A stretch of 64,000 bases of DNA from Leclercia adecarboxylata (GCF_023639785.1 NZ_CP098325.1:1178001-1242000), one strand, 5' to 3'; counted from the first letter of the stretch, positions 28,391 to 37,781 are shown. Made by a program: numbers and translations. The notes: generated by a model from the letters alone, not told the origin.

Positions 28391-29502
28391 TACAACATCG
28401 ACACCACCCGCTTCAACAACCGGATGCGTGGCTCAATCGAGGCCGTATCCAGCCACTCCGCCGGGCTGTGGAAGCCGGCGCCGATGGGGCCAAAACCGTC
28501 TAACGTCGGGATACCCAGCGCGGCAGTATGGTTGGCATCGCTGCCGCCGCCCACCGCCTGCCAGCTAATGGCTATTCCTTCTTCGCGTCCGGCGTTTTCA
28601 ACGACTTGCATTAAGGCCCGGGTGTCGTCGCTGGTGGCCATCGCCGGTTTATGAGTGACGCGGCTGAGGGTGGTAGTGACCCCATCGAGGAAGCCTTTCG
28701 CACATAACCCTTCCAGCGCCTGATGCACCCGGTCGTACTCGTCATTCTCCCAGAAACGCACGTCCAGTTCGGCATCTGCGCTGTCTGCCACCACGTTGCC
28801 CGCGCTGCCGCCCTGAATCACCCCGACGTTAAGCGTCGTGCCGCGATCCCGGTTGGTTAAGGCGTTAATGGCGATAACGGCGTTCGCCAGGGCTGTTATC
28901 GCCGAGCGGCCTTTCTCCGGGTCGTTACCCGCGTGCGCCGCCACGCCGCTGAAGTGCAGCTGGTAGCCCGCCATCCCCTTGCGGGCTTTCACCAGCGAGC
29001 CGTCGGCGCGTGCCGCTTCGCACACCAGCACGCAGCGGGAGCGTTTTGCCAGCTCGCCGATCCATTCGTGGGAGTGCACGGAGCCGGTCTCTTCGTCCGG
29101 GTTCATCGCCACCGCAATGGAGAGCCGCGCTTTGTCTGCCGCATCCAGCCCGCGCATCGCCCACAGAATATTCAGCAGGCCGCTTTTCATGTCCGAGACG
29201 CCGGGGCCATACAGGCGGGTGTCATCCTGACTCAGCGGACGCGCTGCCGCCGTGCCGGGCGCAAACACCGTATCGAGATGGCCCACCAGCAGTACGTCAA
29301 ATTTCTCCGCCTTAGGTTTGTTGGTGACAAATACCCCGGGGCCGACCTGGTTGCCGAGATCCACCTGCTCCGTATGCCAGCCTTCGGCCTGCCACAGGCG
29401 CTGCATAATGCCCGCCACCGTGGCGACGCCGTCGAGGGTTCTGGTGCCGCAGTCGACGTTGACCAGGGTTTTCAGCTCTTCAATGTAATGTTCAAGGTTC
29501 AT
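28390..29502 (-). CDS. M20-family metallopeptidase (carboxypeptidase G2-like)
   Basis: A 370-residue, probably cytoplasmic zinc amidohydrolase that would remove a C-terminal amino acid, often Glu, from small peptides or conjugates. Metal-site residues can be placed at GHLDTVF (near residue 74), GVSDMKSGLLN, the catalytic pair in DEETGS, and the late His in GAGFHSPAEW; a dimerisation domain lies in the middle (KGRSAITALANAVIAINAL). ATG 29502 has AGGACC upstream. It follows yjiH-yjiG by 12 bp. In E. coli the same membrane pair accompanies isoaspartyl dipeptidase iadA, so the unit looks like an uptake-plus-hydrolysis module; the substrate is not known. It does not occur here in E. coli. Confidence 0.88.
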   Translation of the reverse strand: MNLEHYIEELKTLVNVDCGTRTLDGVATVAGIMQRLWQAEGWHTEQVDLGNQVGPGVFVTNKPKAEKFDVLLVGHLDTVFAPGTAAARPLSQDDTRLYGPGVSDMKSGLLNILWAMRGLDAADKARLSIAVAMNPDEETGSVHSHEWIGELAKRSRCVLVCEAARADGSLVKARKGMAGYQLHFSGVAAHAGNDPEKGRSAITALANAVIAINALTNRDRGTTLNVGVIQGGSAGNVVADSADAELDVRFWENDEYDRVHQALEGLCAKGFLDGVTTTLSRVTHKPAMATSDDTRALMQVVENAGREEGIAISWQAVGGGSDANHTAALGIPTLDGFGPIGAGFHSPAEWLDTASIEPRIRLLKRVVSML

Positions 29503-29514
29503 GTGAGGTCCTTT

Positions 29515-29979
29515 TCAGAGAATAATGCGCATCAGCAGCATGGCTAAGAAGGCGTTGATGACGGAGATACCGATCATCAGCGGAATACGGGTGGCGCGGG
29601 TGCCAATCACCCCCAGAATGCGCCCGAGGTACTGCACCTGGGAGCCCATCAGGTAGATGGCAGGCGCCAGGATCGCCAGGTGTTCGCCAGTGAGAATGCC
29701 TTTATCAAACAGGCCAATGGCGACGCCGATCCCGCCGCCCATCGACATCCAGCCGCCAATCAATACCGCAGCGGCTTCCCCCGGCAGGCCGAACAGCCCC
29801 ATCAGCGGGGCGAAAACCATTCCCAGCCCTTTTAACGCCCCGGTGATCTCCAGGGCTTTGATGATGATAAAGGCCATTACCACGTTTGGCAGGGTGCTGC
29901 TGGTGGCGATGCCCCAGCCCTTGCGGGCCCCTTCGACGAAGACGTCGGTGATGACAGGATTTGAGTGTGGGGCGCTCAT
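29515..29979 (-). CDS. yjiG: YjiG-family membrane protein
   Basis: A 154-residue integral membrane protein with a nucleoside-recognition (Gate/SpmB-like) domain and four or five hydrophobic segments (FGLPGEAAAVLIGGWMSMGG in the middle). It matches YjiG of the E. coli yjiHG-iadA cluster. Its ATG overlaps the yjiH stop by one base, so the two are probably co-translated and act together in the inner membrane. The transported substance is unknown. Confidence 0.88.
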   Translation of the reverse strand: MSAPHSNPVITDVFVEGARKGWGIATSSTLPNVVMAFIIIKALEITGALKGLGMVFAPLMGLFGLPGEAAAVLIGGWMSMGGGIGVAIGLFDKGILTGEHLAILAPAIYLMGSQVQYLGRILGVIGTRATRIPLMIGISVINAFLAMLLMRIIL

Positions 29980-30695
29980 CAGGCTTCTCCTTGTGCCGGG
30001 GCAGAGACGGGGGCTTTATTCTGGAATCTGACGATCAGGCGCATCATGTTGGCGCCGACGATTTTCATGATGAACATCACCGCGATGCAGGCGCCGATGG
30101 AGGTCGGCACCGCTGCCGTCCCGTCGATGGCCACCAGGGTGAAAAGGATCGCGCCGGACGAAAAGAAGTTGGTGATCATCGCCCCGGCGGAGAACTGGAA
30201 CATGGCGAAAACGTCTTTTTCGTTCTCGGTGATCTGCCCCTCATCGGCGAGGTTGCGGGTCAGGGAGGCACCCACGTCGGTGCTTTGCAGGCTGCCGATC
30301 AGCGCCAGACCGGTGGTGCCCGGGATGCCCAGCAGGGGGCGCAGTAATGGGGTCAGCAGTTTACGCGCGGCGCGCAGGGCGCCGTAGTGCTCCAGCACGT
30401 TGATCATCCCCAGCGCAAACATCACCGCCGGGATAAGCCCGAGGGCAAAGAGAAAACCATCCATCGCGCCGCTGCCGCCGGTGCCACGAAAGGCGCTGGT
30501 GGCGGTGGTTAAGGTGCCATCCTCAAGACTCGCTTTACTCACCACCTTGCCAAACGCGCCGTTGAGCGTGGTGAAATCAAACACGCCGTACCACTCCTTG
30601 CCGCCTAACAGGCCAGAGAAAAAAACGGCGGCAAACGCCAGAGCAAAATAGGCGCCGGGACCAACCTTGTACTCCTCAGGGTGTGAACTTTTCAT
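29979..30695 (-). CDS. yjiH: YjiH-family membrane protein
   Basis: A 238-residue integral membrane protein, partner of YjiG, with a nucleoside-recognition/SpmA-like domain. Hydrophobic segments alternate with conserved stretches such as PLLGIPGTTGLALIGSLQST and TENEKDVFAMFQFSAGAMIT. It is first in a yjiH-yjiG-peptidase transcription unit, divergent from cstA across about 290 bp. AAGGA lies just upstream of ATG 30695. Confidence 0.88.
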   Translation of the reverse strand: MKSSHPEEYKVGPGAYFALAFAAVFFSGLLGGKEWYGVFDFTTLNGAFGKVVSKASLEDGTLTTATSAFRGTGGSGAMDGFLFALGLIPAVMFALGMINVLEHYGALRAARKLLTPLLRPLLGIPGTTGLALIGSLQSTDVGASLTRNLADEGQITENEKDVFAMFQFSAGAMITNFFSSGAILFTLVAIDGTAAVPTSIGACIAVMFIMKIVGANMMRLIVRFQNKAPVSAPAQGEA

Positions 30696-30986
30696 TTCCT
30701 TATCCTTGTTAATGTGAGGTCTCGCCTGGCTATTCTGGTGAGAAAAGCCACAAAAAAACTGATGTAAATCATCCTGTAATTGCGGACAGGGGAAAATTTG
30801 CGCGAAGTGTGAAGTGGGTAATAAGCGGGGCGAAGGGGAGGCAAGGTGAAAGTGATCGGCTTAACAATGTTATGTAAATGACTGGTTGGAAGTCTGTTTT
30901 TACGTGTAGTTGAGTTGTTAAATCTTAAGCGAGTGTTATAGATACAAAATGTAACATCTCACTTCTGCGATGATGGAAACCATATC

Positions 30987-33092
30987 ATGAATAACTCAGG
31001 GAAATACCTCATATGGGCAGGGCTCTCCGTGGTGGGGGCCTTTGCGTTGGGCTATATCGCCCTCAACCGCGGTGAACAGATTAATGCGCTGTGGATAGTC
31101 GTCGCAGCGGTCTGTATCTATCTGATTGCCTATCGTTTCTACGGCAAGTTTATTGCCCGCAACGTGCTCTCGGTTGACCCGACGCGCATGACCCCTGCGG
31201 TGCGCCACAACGACGGCCTGGACTATGTCCCGACCGATAAAAAAGTGCTGTTCGGTCACCATTTTGCCGCCATTGCCGGGGCCGGGCCGCTGGTGGGGCC
31301 GGTACTTGCCGCGCAGATGGGCTATCTGCCGGGGATGATCTGGATCCTCGCCGGGGTGGTGCTGGCAGGCGCAGTGCAGGACTTTATGGTGCTGTTCGTC
31401 TCCACCCGCCGCGACGGACGCTCGCTCGGCGAGCTGGTGAAAGAGGAGATGGGCCCGACCGCCGGGGTCATTGCCCTGATAGCAACCTTTATGATCATGG
31501 TGATTATCCTCGCAGTGCTGGCGATGATCGTGGTGAAAGCCCTGACCCACAGCCCGTGGGGGACGTATACCGTCGCCTTTACTATTCCGCTGGCGATCTT
31601 TATGGGCATCTACATTCGCTATCTGCGCCCCGGACGCATTGGCGAAGTGTCGGTGATTGGCCTGTTCTTCCTGGTGTTCGCCATTATCTCCGGCGGCTGG
31701 GTGGCCGAGAGCCCAACCTGGGCGCCGTACTTTGACTTTACCGGCGTGCAGCTGACCTGGATGCTGGTGGGCTACGGCTTTGTGGCGGCGGTGCTGCCGG
31801 TGTGGCTGCTGCTGGCCCCGCGCGATTACCTCTCTACCTTCCTGAAAATCGGCACCATTGTCGGGCTGGCGATTGGCATCCTGATCATGCGCCCGACCCT
31901 GACCATGCCTGCGGTGACCAAATTCATTGACGGCACCGGCCCGGTCTGGACCGGCAACATGTTCCCGTTCCTGTTTATCACCATTGCCTGCGGTGCGGTC
32001 TCTGGCTTCCACGCCCTGATCGCCTCCGGCACTACGCCGAAGATGCTGGCGAATGAAAGCCAGGCCTGTTTTATCGGCTACGGCGGCATGCTGATGGAGT
32101 CCTTCGTGGCCATTATGGCCCTGGTCTCGGCCTGCATCATCGATCCGGGCGTCTACTTTGCGATGAACAGCCCGATTGCGGTGCTGGCGCCTGCCGGTAC
32201 GGCGGACGTGGTGGCCTCTGCGGCGCAGGTGGTGAGCGGCTGGGGCTTCAGTATTACCCCGGATACCCTGAGCCACATTGCTAACGAAGTGGGCGAGCAG
32301 TCCATTATCTCCCGAGCGGGCGGTGCGCCGACCCTGGCGGTGGGGATGGCCTACATTCTGCACGGCGCGCTGGGCGGCCTGATGGACGTGTCGTTCTGGT
32401 ATCACTTTGCGATCCTGTTCGAAGCGCTGTTTATCCTGACGGCGGTGGATGCGGGAACGCGTGCGGCGCGCTTTATGCTGCAGGATCTGCTGGGGGTGAT
32501 CTCCCCGGGCCTGAAACGCACCGAATCGCTGCCTGCTAACCTGCTGGCAACGGCGCTTTGCGTGCTGGCGTGGGGCTACTTCCTGCATCAGGGGGTGGTC
32601 GATCCGCTGGGCGGCATCAATACCCTGTGGCCGCTGTTTGGGATCGCTAACCAGATGCTGGCCGGTATGGCGCTGATGCTCTGCGCGGTGGTGCTGTTCA
32701 AGATGAAACGTCAGCGTTACGCCTGGGTAGCCCTGGTGCCAACGGCCTGGCTGTTGATCTGTACCCTGACCGCAGGCTGGCAGAAAGCCTTCAGCCCGGA
32801 TGCAAAAGTGGGCTTCCTGGCTATTGCCAACAAGTTCCAGGCGATGATCGACAGCGGCAATATTCCGGCGCAGTACACCGAGTCGCAGCTTTCCCAGCTG
32901 GTGTTTAACAACCGTCTGGATGCCGGGCTGACCATCTTCTTTATGGTGGTGGTTGTGGTGCTGGCGCTGTATTCTCTGAAGACCGCGATGGCCGCCCTGA
33001 AACAGGACAAGCCAACGGCGAAAGAGACGCCGTATGAGCCGATGCCCGCTAACTATGAAGAGATTGTGACCCAGGCGAAAGGGGCGCATTAA
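30987..33092 (+). CDS. cstA: CstA pyruvate / carbon-starvation transporter
   Basis: A 701-residue inner-membrane protein (same length as E. coli CstA) with about 17 hydrophobic segments. In E. coli it is induced on carbon starvation and transports pyruvate, and peptide uptake has been proposed. Family motifs include [20 protein letters not shown] (near residue 90) and [16 protein letters not shown]. The small gene ybdD follows after a REP element, as in E. coli. The 291-bp upstream region is AT-rich; I could not place a convincing CRP site in it. Confidence 0.97.
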   Translation: MNNSGKYLIWAGLSVVGAFALGYIALNRGEQINALWIVVAAVCIYLIAYRFYGKFIARNVLSVDPTRMTPAVRHNDGLDYVPTDKKVLFGHHFAAIAGAGPLVGPVLAAQMGYLPGMIWILAGVVLAGAVQDFMVLFVSTRRDGRSLGELVKEEMGPTAGVIALIATFMIMVIILAVLAMIVVKALTHSPWGTYTVAFTIPLAIFMGIYIRYLRPGRIGEVSVIGLFFLVFAIISGGWVAESPTWAPYFDFTGVQLTWMLVGYGFVAAVLPVWLLLAPRDYLSTFLKIGTIVGLAIGILIMRPTLTMPAVTKFIDGTGPVWTGNMFPFLFITIACGAVSGFHALIASGTTPKMLANESQACFIGYGGMLMESFVAIMALVSACIIDPGVYFAMNSPIAVLAPAGTADVVASAAQVVSGWGFSITPDTLSHIANEVGEQSIISRAGGAPTLAVGMAYILHGALGGLMDVSFWYHFAILFEALFILTAVDAGTRAARFMLQDLLGVISPGLKRTESLPANLLATALCVLAWGYFLHQGVVDPLGGINTLWPLFGIANQMLAGMALMLCAVVLFKMKRQRYAWVALVPTAWLLICTLTAGWQKAFSPDAKVGFLAIANKFQAMIDSGNIPAQYTESQLSQLVFNNRLDAGLTIFFMVVVVVLALYSLKTAMAALKQDKPTAKETPYEPMPANYEEIVTQAKGAH

Positions 33093-33140
33093 CCTGTGTG
33101 CCGGGTGGCGATGGCGCTTACCCGGCCTGTATTACTTGTG
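33093..33140. repeat. REP unit between cstA and ybdD
   Basis: GCCGGGTGGCGATGGCGC followed by TTACCCGGC is a REP hairpin lying inside the cstA-ybdD transcription unit, where it could stabilise the upstream mRNA. Confidence 0.75.
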
Positions 33141-33151
33141 AGATAAAAGCG

Positions 33152-33349
33152 ATGTTCGACACCCTATCCAAAGCAGGAAAGTACTTAGGCCAGGCCGCAA
33201 AGATGATGATTGGCGTGCCGGACTACGACAACTACGTCGAGCATATGCGCGTCAACCATCCCGACCAGACGCCAATGTCTTATGAAGAATTTTTCCGCGA
33301 TCGCCAGGATGCGCGTTATGGCGGCAAAGGCGGGGCCAAGTGCTGTTAA
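33152..33349 (+). CDS. ybdD: YbdD, small YbdD/YjiX-family protein (DUF466)
   Basis: A 65-residue soluble protein with the family features [19 protein letters not shown] and the C-terminal GGKGGAKCC. In E. coli it accompanies cstA and is needed for CstA-mediated pyruvate uptake, as its homologue YjiX is for BtsT. ATG 33152 gives the same length as E. coli YbdD. Its end overlaps by 4 bp the 3' end of the antitoxin gene on the other strand. Confidence 0.95.
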   Translation: MFDTLSKAGKYLGQAAKMMIGVPDYDNYVEHMRVNHPDQTPMSYEEFFRDRQDARYGGKGGAKCC

Positions 33350-33750
33350 CCCTCTTTCGGTAAATACAAACTAATCTGCTCCTGTTTACAGCCATAAATG
33401 GCTGCCAGTTTTTCGCGGGTGCGTTTTTGCGGGCGGGAATCTACGGCTTCAAGTTGCGACACGGCGGACTGGCTGATGCCCAGTTTGTCGGCCACCTCCT
33501 GCTGGGATAAGCCGCGATAGATGCGCCATGCCGCCTGCAGGCTGACATTCTGCCAGGTCATGATGCTGCACACGTCGCCGGGCAACAAGACGTTATCGTA
33601 TATATCGTGCTCGATCTCAATCTCTTCCAGATCATCATCCGTTTCATCGTCGATTTCTGCCATCTGCAAGCGCATCCAAAAGTATTCGTCATAAGGGATA
33701 ACGGCATACTGTGGTTTCCCTTCATCGTCCTTAATGATCTGAACAGCCAT
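33346..33750 (-). CDS. XRE-family antitoxin of a type II toxin-antitoxin pair
   Basis: A 134-residue protein. The N-terminal part (1 to about 70) is acidic, with an unusually Asp/Glu-rich stretch ([20 protein letters not shown]). The C-terminal part (about 75-134) is a Cro/CI helix-turn-helix domain ([20 protein letters not shown]). It likely neutralises the upstream RelE-like toxin and represses their operon. ATG 33750 is chosen for AGGAGG 9 bp upstream; the toxin frame overlaps it by 20 bp. No counterpart is present at this place in E. coli, which points to acquisition. Confidence 0.85.
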   Translation of the reverse strand: MAVQIIKDDEGKPQYAVIPYDEYFWMRLQMAEIDDETDDDLEEIEIEHDIYDNVLLPGDVCSIMTWQNVSLQAAWRIYRGLSQQEVADKLGISQSAVSQLEAVDSRPQKRTREKLAAIYGCKQEQISLYLPKEG

Positions 33751-34027
33751 AGGGCATATCCTCCTCATGCAGGTAGGTTGTTGTGGTTCTACGTTTGACG
33801 TCTAAAACAATACATTCTTGATGGTGATTATCCTGAAGGGTAATGAAGATTCGATAATCACCTACTCGCAGACGGAAACGGTTCTCAGAAGCCGATATTT
33901 TCTTGATATCGGGTTGGAGAGCCGAGCGGTCATTCAGTCGGGCAAGTTTTGCTTCTATTCGCTGCCGATACCGGCTGTCGATTTTAGCGAGTGCCTTCTT
34001 TGCAGTCCGTGACCAAAAAATCACCAT
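33731..34027 (-). CDS. RelE/HigB-type toxin
   Basis: A 98-residue basic protein of the RelE/ParE superfamily (MVIFWSRTAKKALAKIDSRY at the N-terminus; RFRLRVGDYRIFIT core strand; LDVKRRTTTTYL near the end). Such toxins typically cut mRNA on the ribosome; ParE-like gyrase poisoning cannot be ruled out. ATG 34027 follows GGAGG by 6 bp; the longer in-frame start at 34132 lacks a ribosome-binding site. Toxin-first order with a 20-bp overlap onto an XRE antitoxin is the HigBA layout. Confidence 0.85.
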   Translation of the reverse strand: MVIFWSRTAKKALAKIDSRYRQRIEAKLARLNDRSALQPDIKKISASENRFRLRVGDYRIFITLQDNHHQECIVLDVKRRTTTTYLHEEDMPYGCSDH

Positions 34028-34165
34028 CCGTACCTCCACTGTACGCCCACACGAAATATAAGGAAATAATAAGACTATTAGATAAATTCCGAATGTCTTA
34101 TGGGGCACTGTAGGGCGAAGGGCAGAGTGCAAAAAGCGGCAAAAGAGAGAACTCGGGGGCGGATC

Positions 34166-34193
34166 GAAAACGCCTCTGCCGGGCGACAGAGGC
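34166..34193 (-). terminator. Probable rho-independent terminator of the SDR gene
   Basis: On the minus strand GCCTCTG (34193-34187) pairs with CAGAGGC (34178-34172) around an 8-base loop, followed by GTTTTC. It lies 24 bp past the SDR stop. Confidence 0.7.
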
Positions 34194-34217
34194 TAACATC
34201 AAAACTGCGAGCGGGCG

Positions 34218-34961
34218 TCAGGCATTCAGCCCGCCGTCCACGTCCAGGCCGGTGCCGGAGATCTGCCCGGCGGCGGGGCTGGCAAGAAAGGTTACCGCGG
34301 CGGCGACATCATCCGGCTGGCCGTAATGTCCGAGGGCAATAAGCTGACGCTGGGAGGCGGCCTGCTCGCCGTCCTCCGGGTTCATGTCACTGTTGGTGGG
34401 GCCTGGGTGGACCAGGTTAACGGTGATCCCGCGCGGGCCGAGATCGCGCGCCAGCCCACGGGTCAGCGAGTTGAGCGCCGATTTGGTCATGGAGTAGACG
34501 GCAATACCCGGCTGGGCCACGCGGTTGGCCAGACAGCTGCCAATATTGATGATGCGTCCGCCGTCTGACATATGGACCAGCGCCTCCTGAATGGCGATCA
34601 CCACCCCGCGAATGTTGACGTTGATAAGGGCATCAATGTCCGCCAGGGTCATGGATTCCAGCGGGCCGCCGCGGGCAATCCCGGCGTTGTTCACCAGGAT
34701 ATCCAGCCCGCCAAGGCTGCGCGCTGCCTGGGTGACGGCGTCCTGAATCGCCTCTGCGCTGGCGCTGTCCGCCTGGATCGCCTCGGCGTGCCGCCCCAGC
34801 GCCCGGATTTCATCCGCGACGGCCTGGGCTTTATCGGCGGATTTTTCATAGGTGATAACCACATCGGCACCCGCCCGGGCGAGCGACAGCGCGATGGCAC
34901 GGCCTAACCCACGGCTGGCACCGGTGACCAGCGCCTTCTTACCAGTTAAATCGATCTGCAT
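34218..34961 (-). CDS. Short-chain dehydrogenase/reductase
   Basis: A 247-residue NAD(P)-dependent SDR. TGASRGLGRAIALSLARAG is the cofactor motif (about residues 12-30), NNAGIAR follows, and the catalytic Ser and YSMTKSALNSL are in place. The C-terminal part (GLARDLGPRGITVNLVHPGP) most resembles BdcA-like enzymes, but the substrate cannot be read from sequence. ATG 34961 has GAGGTCATC immediately upstream; the open frame before it runs into hcxA's 3' end. It is co-directional with hcxA, 61 bp downstream of it, with a TGATGATCATCA palindrome (34983-34994) between. It is absent from this place in E. coli. Confidence 0.88.
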   Translation of the reverse strand: MQIDLTGKKALVTGASRGLGRAIALSLARAGADVVITYEKSADKAQAVADEIRALGRHAEAIQADSASAEAIQDAVTQAARSLGGLDILVNNAGIARGGPLESMTLADIDALINVNIRGVVIAIQEALVHMSDGGRIINIGSCLANRVAQPGIAVYSMTKSALNSLTRGLARDLGPRGITVNLVHPGPTNSDMNPEDGEQAASQRQLIALGHYGQPDDVAAAVTFLASPAAGQISGTGLDVDGGLNA

Positions 34962-35022
34962 GATGACCTCGTTGCGAGAGTGGTGATGATCATCATTAGG
35001 TATAGAAGGCCCGTTCCCGGCG

Positions 35023-36120
35023 TCAATGCGCCGGGTGGCTGAGGTTTTCCACCTTTTCAAACGCCGCGCGCAGAACCTCAGGCGTCAGGGCGATCGGCAG
35101 GGCGTGAATCGACTCTACCGGGCGCAGGGTGTGGGCGATAACCTTGTCCAGCTCCTCGCGGTTATGGATGTCCACCTCCAGCTCGCGCAGGGTGGTGGGC
35201 AGGTTAAAGCGCTGGTAGGCCGTTACCAGTTCACGCAGCACGTCGTCCTGACCCAGCAGGGCGCTCTGCACCAGAATGCCGTAAGCCACCTTAGTGCCGT
35301 GGAGGAATGGCGCGGTCTGCGGCAGCACCGTTAAGCCGTTATGCACCGCATGCGCTGCCGCCACGCGGGTGTAGCGCTCGCCGAGCCCGCCGACCATCCC
35401 GCCGCCCGCGATAATGGCGTCCACCACATCATGAAATTCCCGGGTCACTTCGCGGCGCGTCTGATCCGCCAGCGCCTGTTCGCTGTGCTGGAGCAGCACG
35501 TCACGGATCGCCAGCGCCCCGTTGATGCCGAGCCGCACCGTGAGCGGCAGATGTTCGGGCTGCGGAGCGAGTACCACCGCTTCATACCATTTCGCCAGGG
35601 TATCGCCGATCCCGGCCAGCAGATATTCCGCCGGGGCGTTGAGGATAATTTCCGGCTCGACGAGCACCAGATAGTTGGCATCGTTGAAGATCTCAAAATG
35701 CAGCGCCTGCCCGGCATCGTTGTACCACACCGACAGCGGGGTCCACGCCGCGCAGGTGGCGGCAATGGTGGGAATAGCCACCAGCGGCAGACCCAGACGG
35801 CGAGCCACCGCTTTGGCGGTGTCCAGCAGCGCGCCGCCGCCAACCCCAATCACCACGCTGCGATCGTCCCCCGCGTCCTGCGCCAGCGCATTCACATCGT
35901 GCTCGCTGCAGTGGCCTTTAAACAGCAGCCGCGTTGCCCCCTGGGCGTTAAAGCTCTCCGGCAGAAACGGGCGGGCGCCAGCAATGGCGCGTTCACCGTA
36001 GATCCACACCGCCCGGGAGAGCTGAGCCGGGGTGAAAAAATCGTCCAGGCGGGCCAGGGCGCCGCGATGGGAGTAGTAGTTTGCCGGGCCGGGAACGACG
36101 CGGATGTCAGTGTTGCTCAT
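35023..36120 (-). CDS. hcxA: Hydroxycarboxylate dehydrogenase A (YbdH)
   Basis: A 365-residue iron-type alcohol/glycerol dehydrogenase-like oxidoreductase close to E. coli HcxA (362 aa), which reduces 2-oxo acids with NADPH. Motifs: VIGVGGGALLDTAKAVARRL (near residue 90), AIPTIAATCAAWTPLSVW, and the metal-ligand region GIGDTLAKWYEA with the His of AAAHAVHNGLTVLP. ATG 36120 with AGGAC upstream gives the family length. In E. coli ybdH is divergent from ybdL; here an importer, an LVIVD protein and mtn genes separate them. Reduction of the salvage intermediate 4-methylthio-2-oxobutyrate is a possible role, by inference only. A MetJ-like operator lies in its promoter region. Confidence 0.94.
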   Translation of the reverse strand: MSNTDIRVVPGPANYYSHRGALARLDDFFTPAQLSRAVWIYGERAIAGARPFLPESFNAQGATRLLFKGHCSEHDVNALAQDAGDDRSVVIGVGGGALLDTAKAVARRLGLPLVAIPTIAATCAAWTPLSVWYNDAGQALHFEIFNDANYLVLVEPEIILNAPAEYLLAGIGDTLAKWYEAVVLAPQPEHLPLTVRLGINGALAIRDVLLQHSEQALADQTRREVTREFHDVVDAIIAGGGMVGGLGERYTRVAAAHAVHNGLTVLPQTAPFLHGTKVAYGILVQSALLGQDDVLRELVTAYQRFNLPTTLRELEVDIHNREELDKVIAHTLRPVESIHALPIALTPEVLRAAFEKVENLSHPAH

Positions 36121-36154
36121 GATGGTGTCCTTTTTGCGAAGCGCTAACCCGATG

Positions 36155-36178
36155 TTATGTCTGGACATCCGGATGGCT
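36155..36178. promoter_or_regulatory. Candidate MetJ operator between hcxA and the ABC importer
   Basis: Three abutting octamers TTATGTCT, GGACATCC and GGATGGCT each match the met box AGACGTCT at 5 of 8 positions by hand count, in the 8-bp phase MetJ needs. The site lies 34 bp upstream of hcxA and 100 bp upstream of the importer operon. Confidence 0.6.
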
Positions 36179-36278
36179 AATACTTTTTTGCTTTATCTTA
36201 TGCTTTTTCCGTCGTTGCCAGCCAGACAATGCTGTGAAAAATTCTATAAATCAAAAGATTAATTACAGGAAGCAGCGG

Positions 36279-37781
36279 ATGATAACCAGTCGCCTCGAGA
36301 TGCGTGGCATCAGCCTGGCTTTTTCTGGCTTTCAGGCGTTGTCGCGCGTTGATTTCACGCTGACGGGCGGATCGGTGCACGCGCTCACGGGCGCGAACGG
36401 CGCCGGGAAGTCCACCCTGATGGCGGTGCTGTGCGGGACGCACGGGCGCTATGAGGGGGAGATTAGCATTAACAATCAGCCCGTCGCCATTCGCCAGCCG
36501 GGGGATGCCAAACGGCTGGGCATTCATCTGGTGCAGCAGGAAGTGGACGTGGCGCTGATCCCCGGCCTCAGCATTGCCGAAAATATCATGCTCGACCATC
36601 TGGCGCAGCCGGGTCACCGCTTCCGCTGGGGCAGGATGCGCGAGCAGGCCCGCCAGGCCCTGGCGCAGCTGGATGTCACTCTCGACGTCCGGCGCACCAT
36701 CGACAGCTGCACCCTGGCGGAAAAGCAGCAGATTCTGCTGGCGCGGGCGCTCTCCCATCACTGCCGCTTCCTCATTCTGGATGAACCCACCGCGCCGCTG
36801 GATGCCCACGAAAGCGAGCGGCTGTTTGCCGTGGTGCGCCGCCTCCAGCAGCAGGGGATCGGGGTGGTGTTTATCTCCCACCGTATTCACGAGCTGAAGG
36901 CGATCTGCGACACCCTGACGGTGCTGCGCGACGGCAAGCTGATTGAGTCCGGCCCGATGGCGCATCTCAGCGGGGAAGCTATCGTCGGGAAGATGCTCGG
37001 CCATGAGCTGAGCGACATCTACCCGCCAGCGCGACCGCCGCACAGCCAGGAGACGCTGCTCCGCGTGGAGGGCCTGCACGACGAAGGGCTGCTGAAGGAT
37101 ATCTCCCTGCACCTGCGTAAGGGCGAGATTCTGGGCATCGCCGGGCTGGCAGGGGCCGGAAAAACCGAGCTCTGCAAGGCGCTGTTTGGTGCCAGCAAAA
37201 GCCGGGTGGCGAAGGGTGAGTTAAACCACCAGGCATGGAAGCCGCGCGATCCGGCGGATTCCGTCCTGCGCGGGCTGGCGCTGGTGCCGGAGGAGCGGCG
37301 CAAAGAGGGGATCTTTATCGACGAGCCGGTGAGCATGAACCTGGCGGTGTCAGCGGATAACACCTTTTCGCGCTGGAGCCTGTTTGATCATCGCCAGGCA
37401 TGGCGCTGGGCGGAAGAGGTGATTGCCCGGGTAGGGGTGCGCGCTCGCGGGCCGGGGCAGGTGCTGCGTCGTCTGTCCGGCGGCAACCAGCAAAAGGTGG
37501 CCATCGGCAAATGGCTGCGCGGCAACGCTCAGGTGCTGATCTTCGATGAGCCCACCAAAGGGGTGGACGTGAAGGCCAAAACCGATCTGTTCCAGCTCAT
37601 TGACGGCCTGGCGCGGGAAGGCAAAGGGGTGATTTACGCCTCGGGCGAGTTCGCCGAGCTGGTGGGCCTGTGCGACCGCATCTGCGTGTTGTGGGACGGG
37701 CGCATCGTGGCGGAAGTCGAGGGGGCAAGCGCCCGTGAAGAGACATTACTTTATTATTCAACCGGAGGAACGGCGTCGTGA
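36279..37781 (+). CDS. Ribose-type sugar ABC importer, duplicated ATPase
   Basis: A 500-residue ATP-binding protein of the RbsA/MglA class with two nucleotide-binding domains. The first has GANGAGKST (Walker A, about residues 39-47), a degenerate signature TLAEKQQILLARA and LILDEPTAPLD. The second has a degenerate Walker A (GLAGAGKTELCKAL) but a full LSGGNQQKVAIGKWL and LIFDEPTKGVDV, the usual asymmetry of the family. ATG 36279 is supported by AGGA 8 bp upstream; earlier in-frame starts lie in the promoter. The last 4 bp overlap the permease start. Substrate: a pentose-like compound; methylthioribose is favoured by the surrounding mtn genes and MetJ sites. Confidence 0.92.
   Translation: MITSRLEMRGISLAFSGFQALSRVDFTLTGGSVHALTGANGAGKSTLMAVLCGTHGRYEGEISINNQPVAIRQPGDAKRLGIHLVQQEVDVALIPGLSIAENIMLDHLAQPGHRFRWGRMREQARQALAQLDVTLDVRRTIDSCTLAEKQQILLARALSHHCRFLILDEPTAPLDAHESERLFAVVRRLQQQGIGVVFISHRIHELKAICDTLTVLRDGKLIESGPMAHLSGEAIVGKMLGHELSDIYPPARPPHSQETLLRVEGLHDEGLLKDISLHLRKGEILGIAGLAGAGKTELCKALFGASKSRVAKGELNHQAWKPRDPADSVLRGLALVPEERRKEGIFIDEPVSMNLAVSADNTFSRWSLFDHRQAWRWAEEVIARVGVRARGPGQVLRRLSGGNQQKVAIGKWLRGNAQVLIFDEPTKGVDVKAKTDLFQLIDGLAREGKGVIYASGEFAELVGLCDRICVLWDGRIVAEVEGASAREETLLYYSTGGTAS

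Noticed and set aside
30696..30986. CRP site in front of cstA
   Set aside because: Only half-matches such as TGTAACATCTCACT, with wrong spacing, were found; not supportable by eye.
30996..33089. Open frame of 697 codons on the - strand opposite cstA
   Set aside because: Antisense of cstA; very rich in His, Gln and Arg, as expected from reverse reading of a membrane protein gene.
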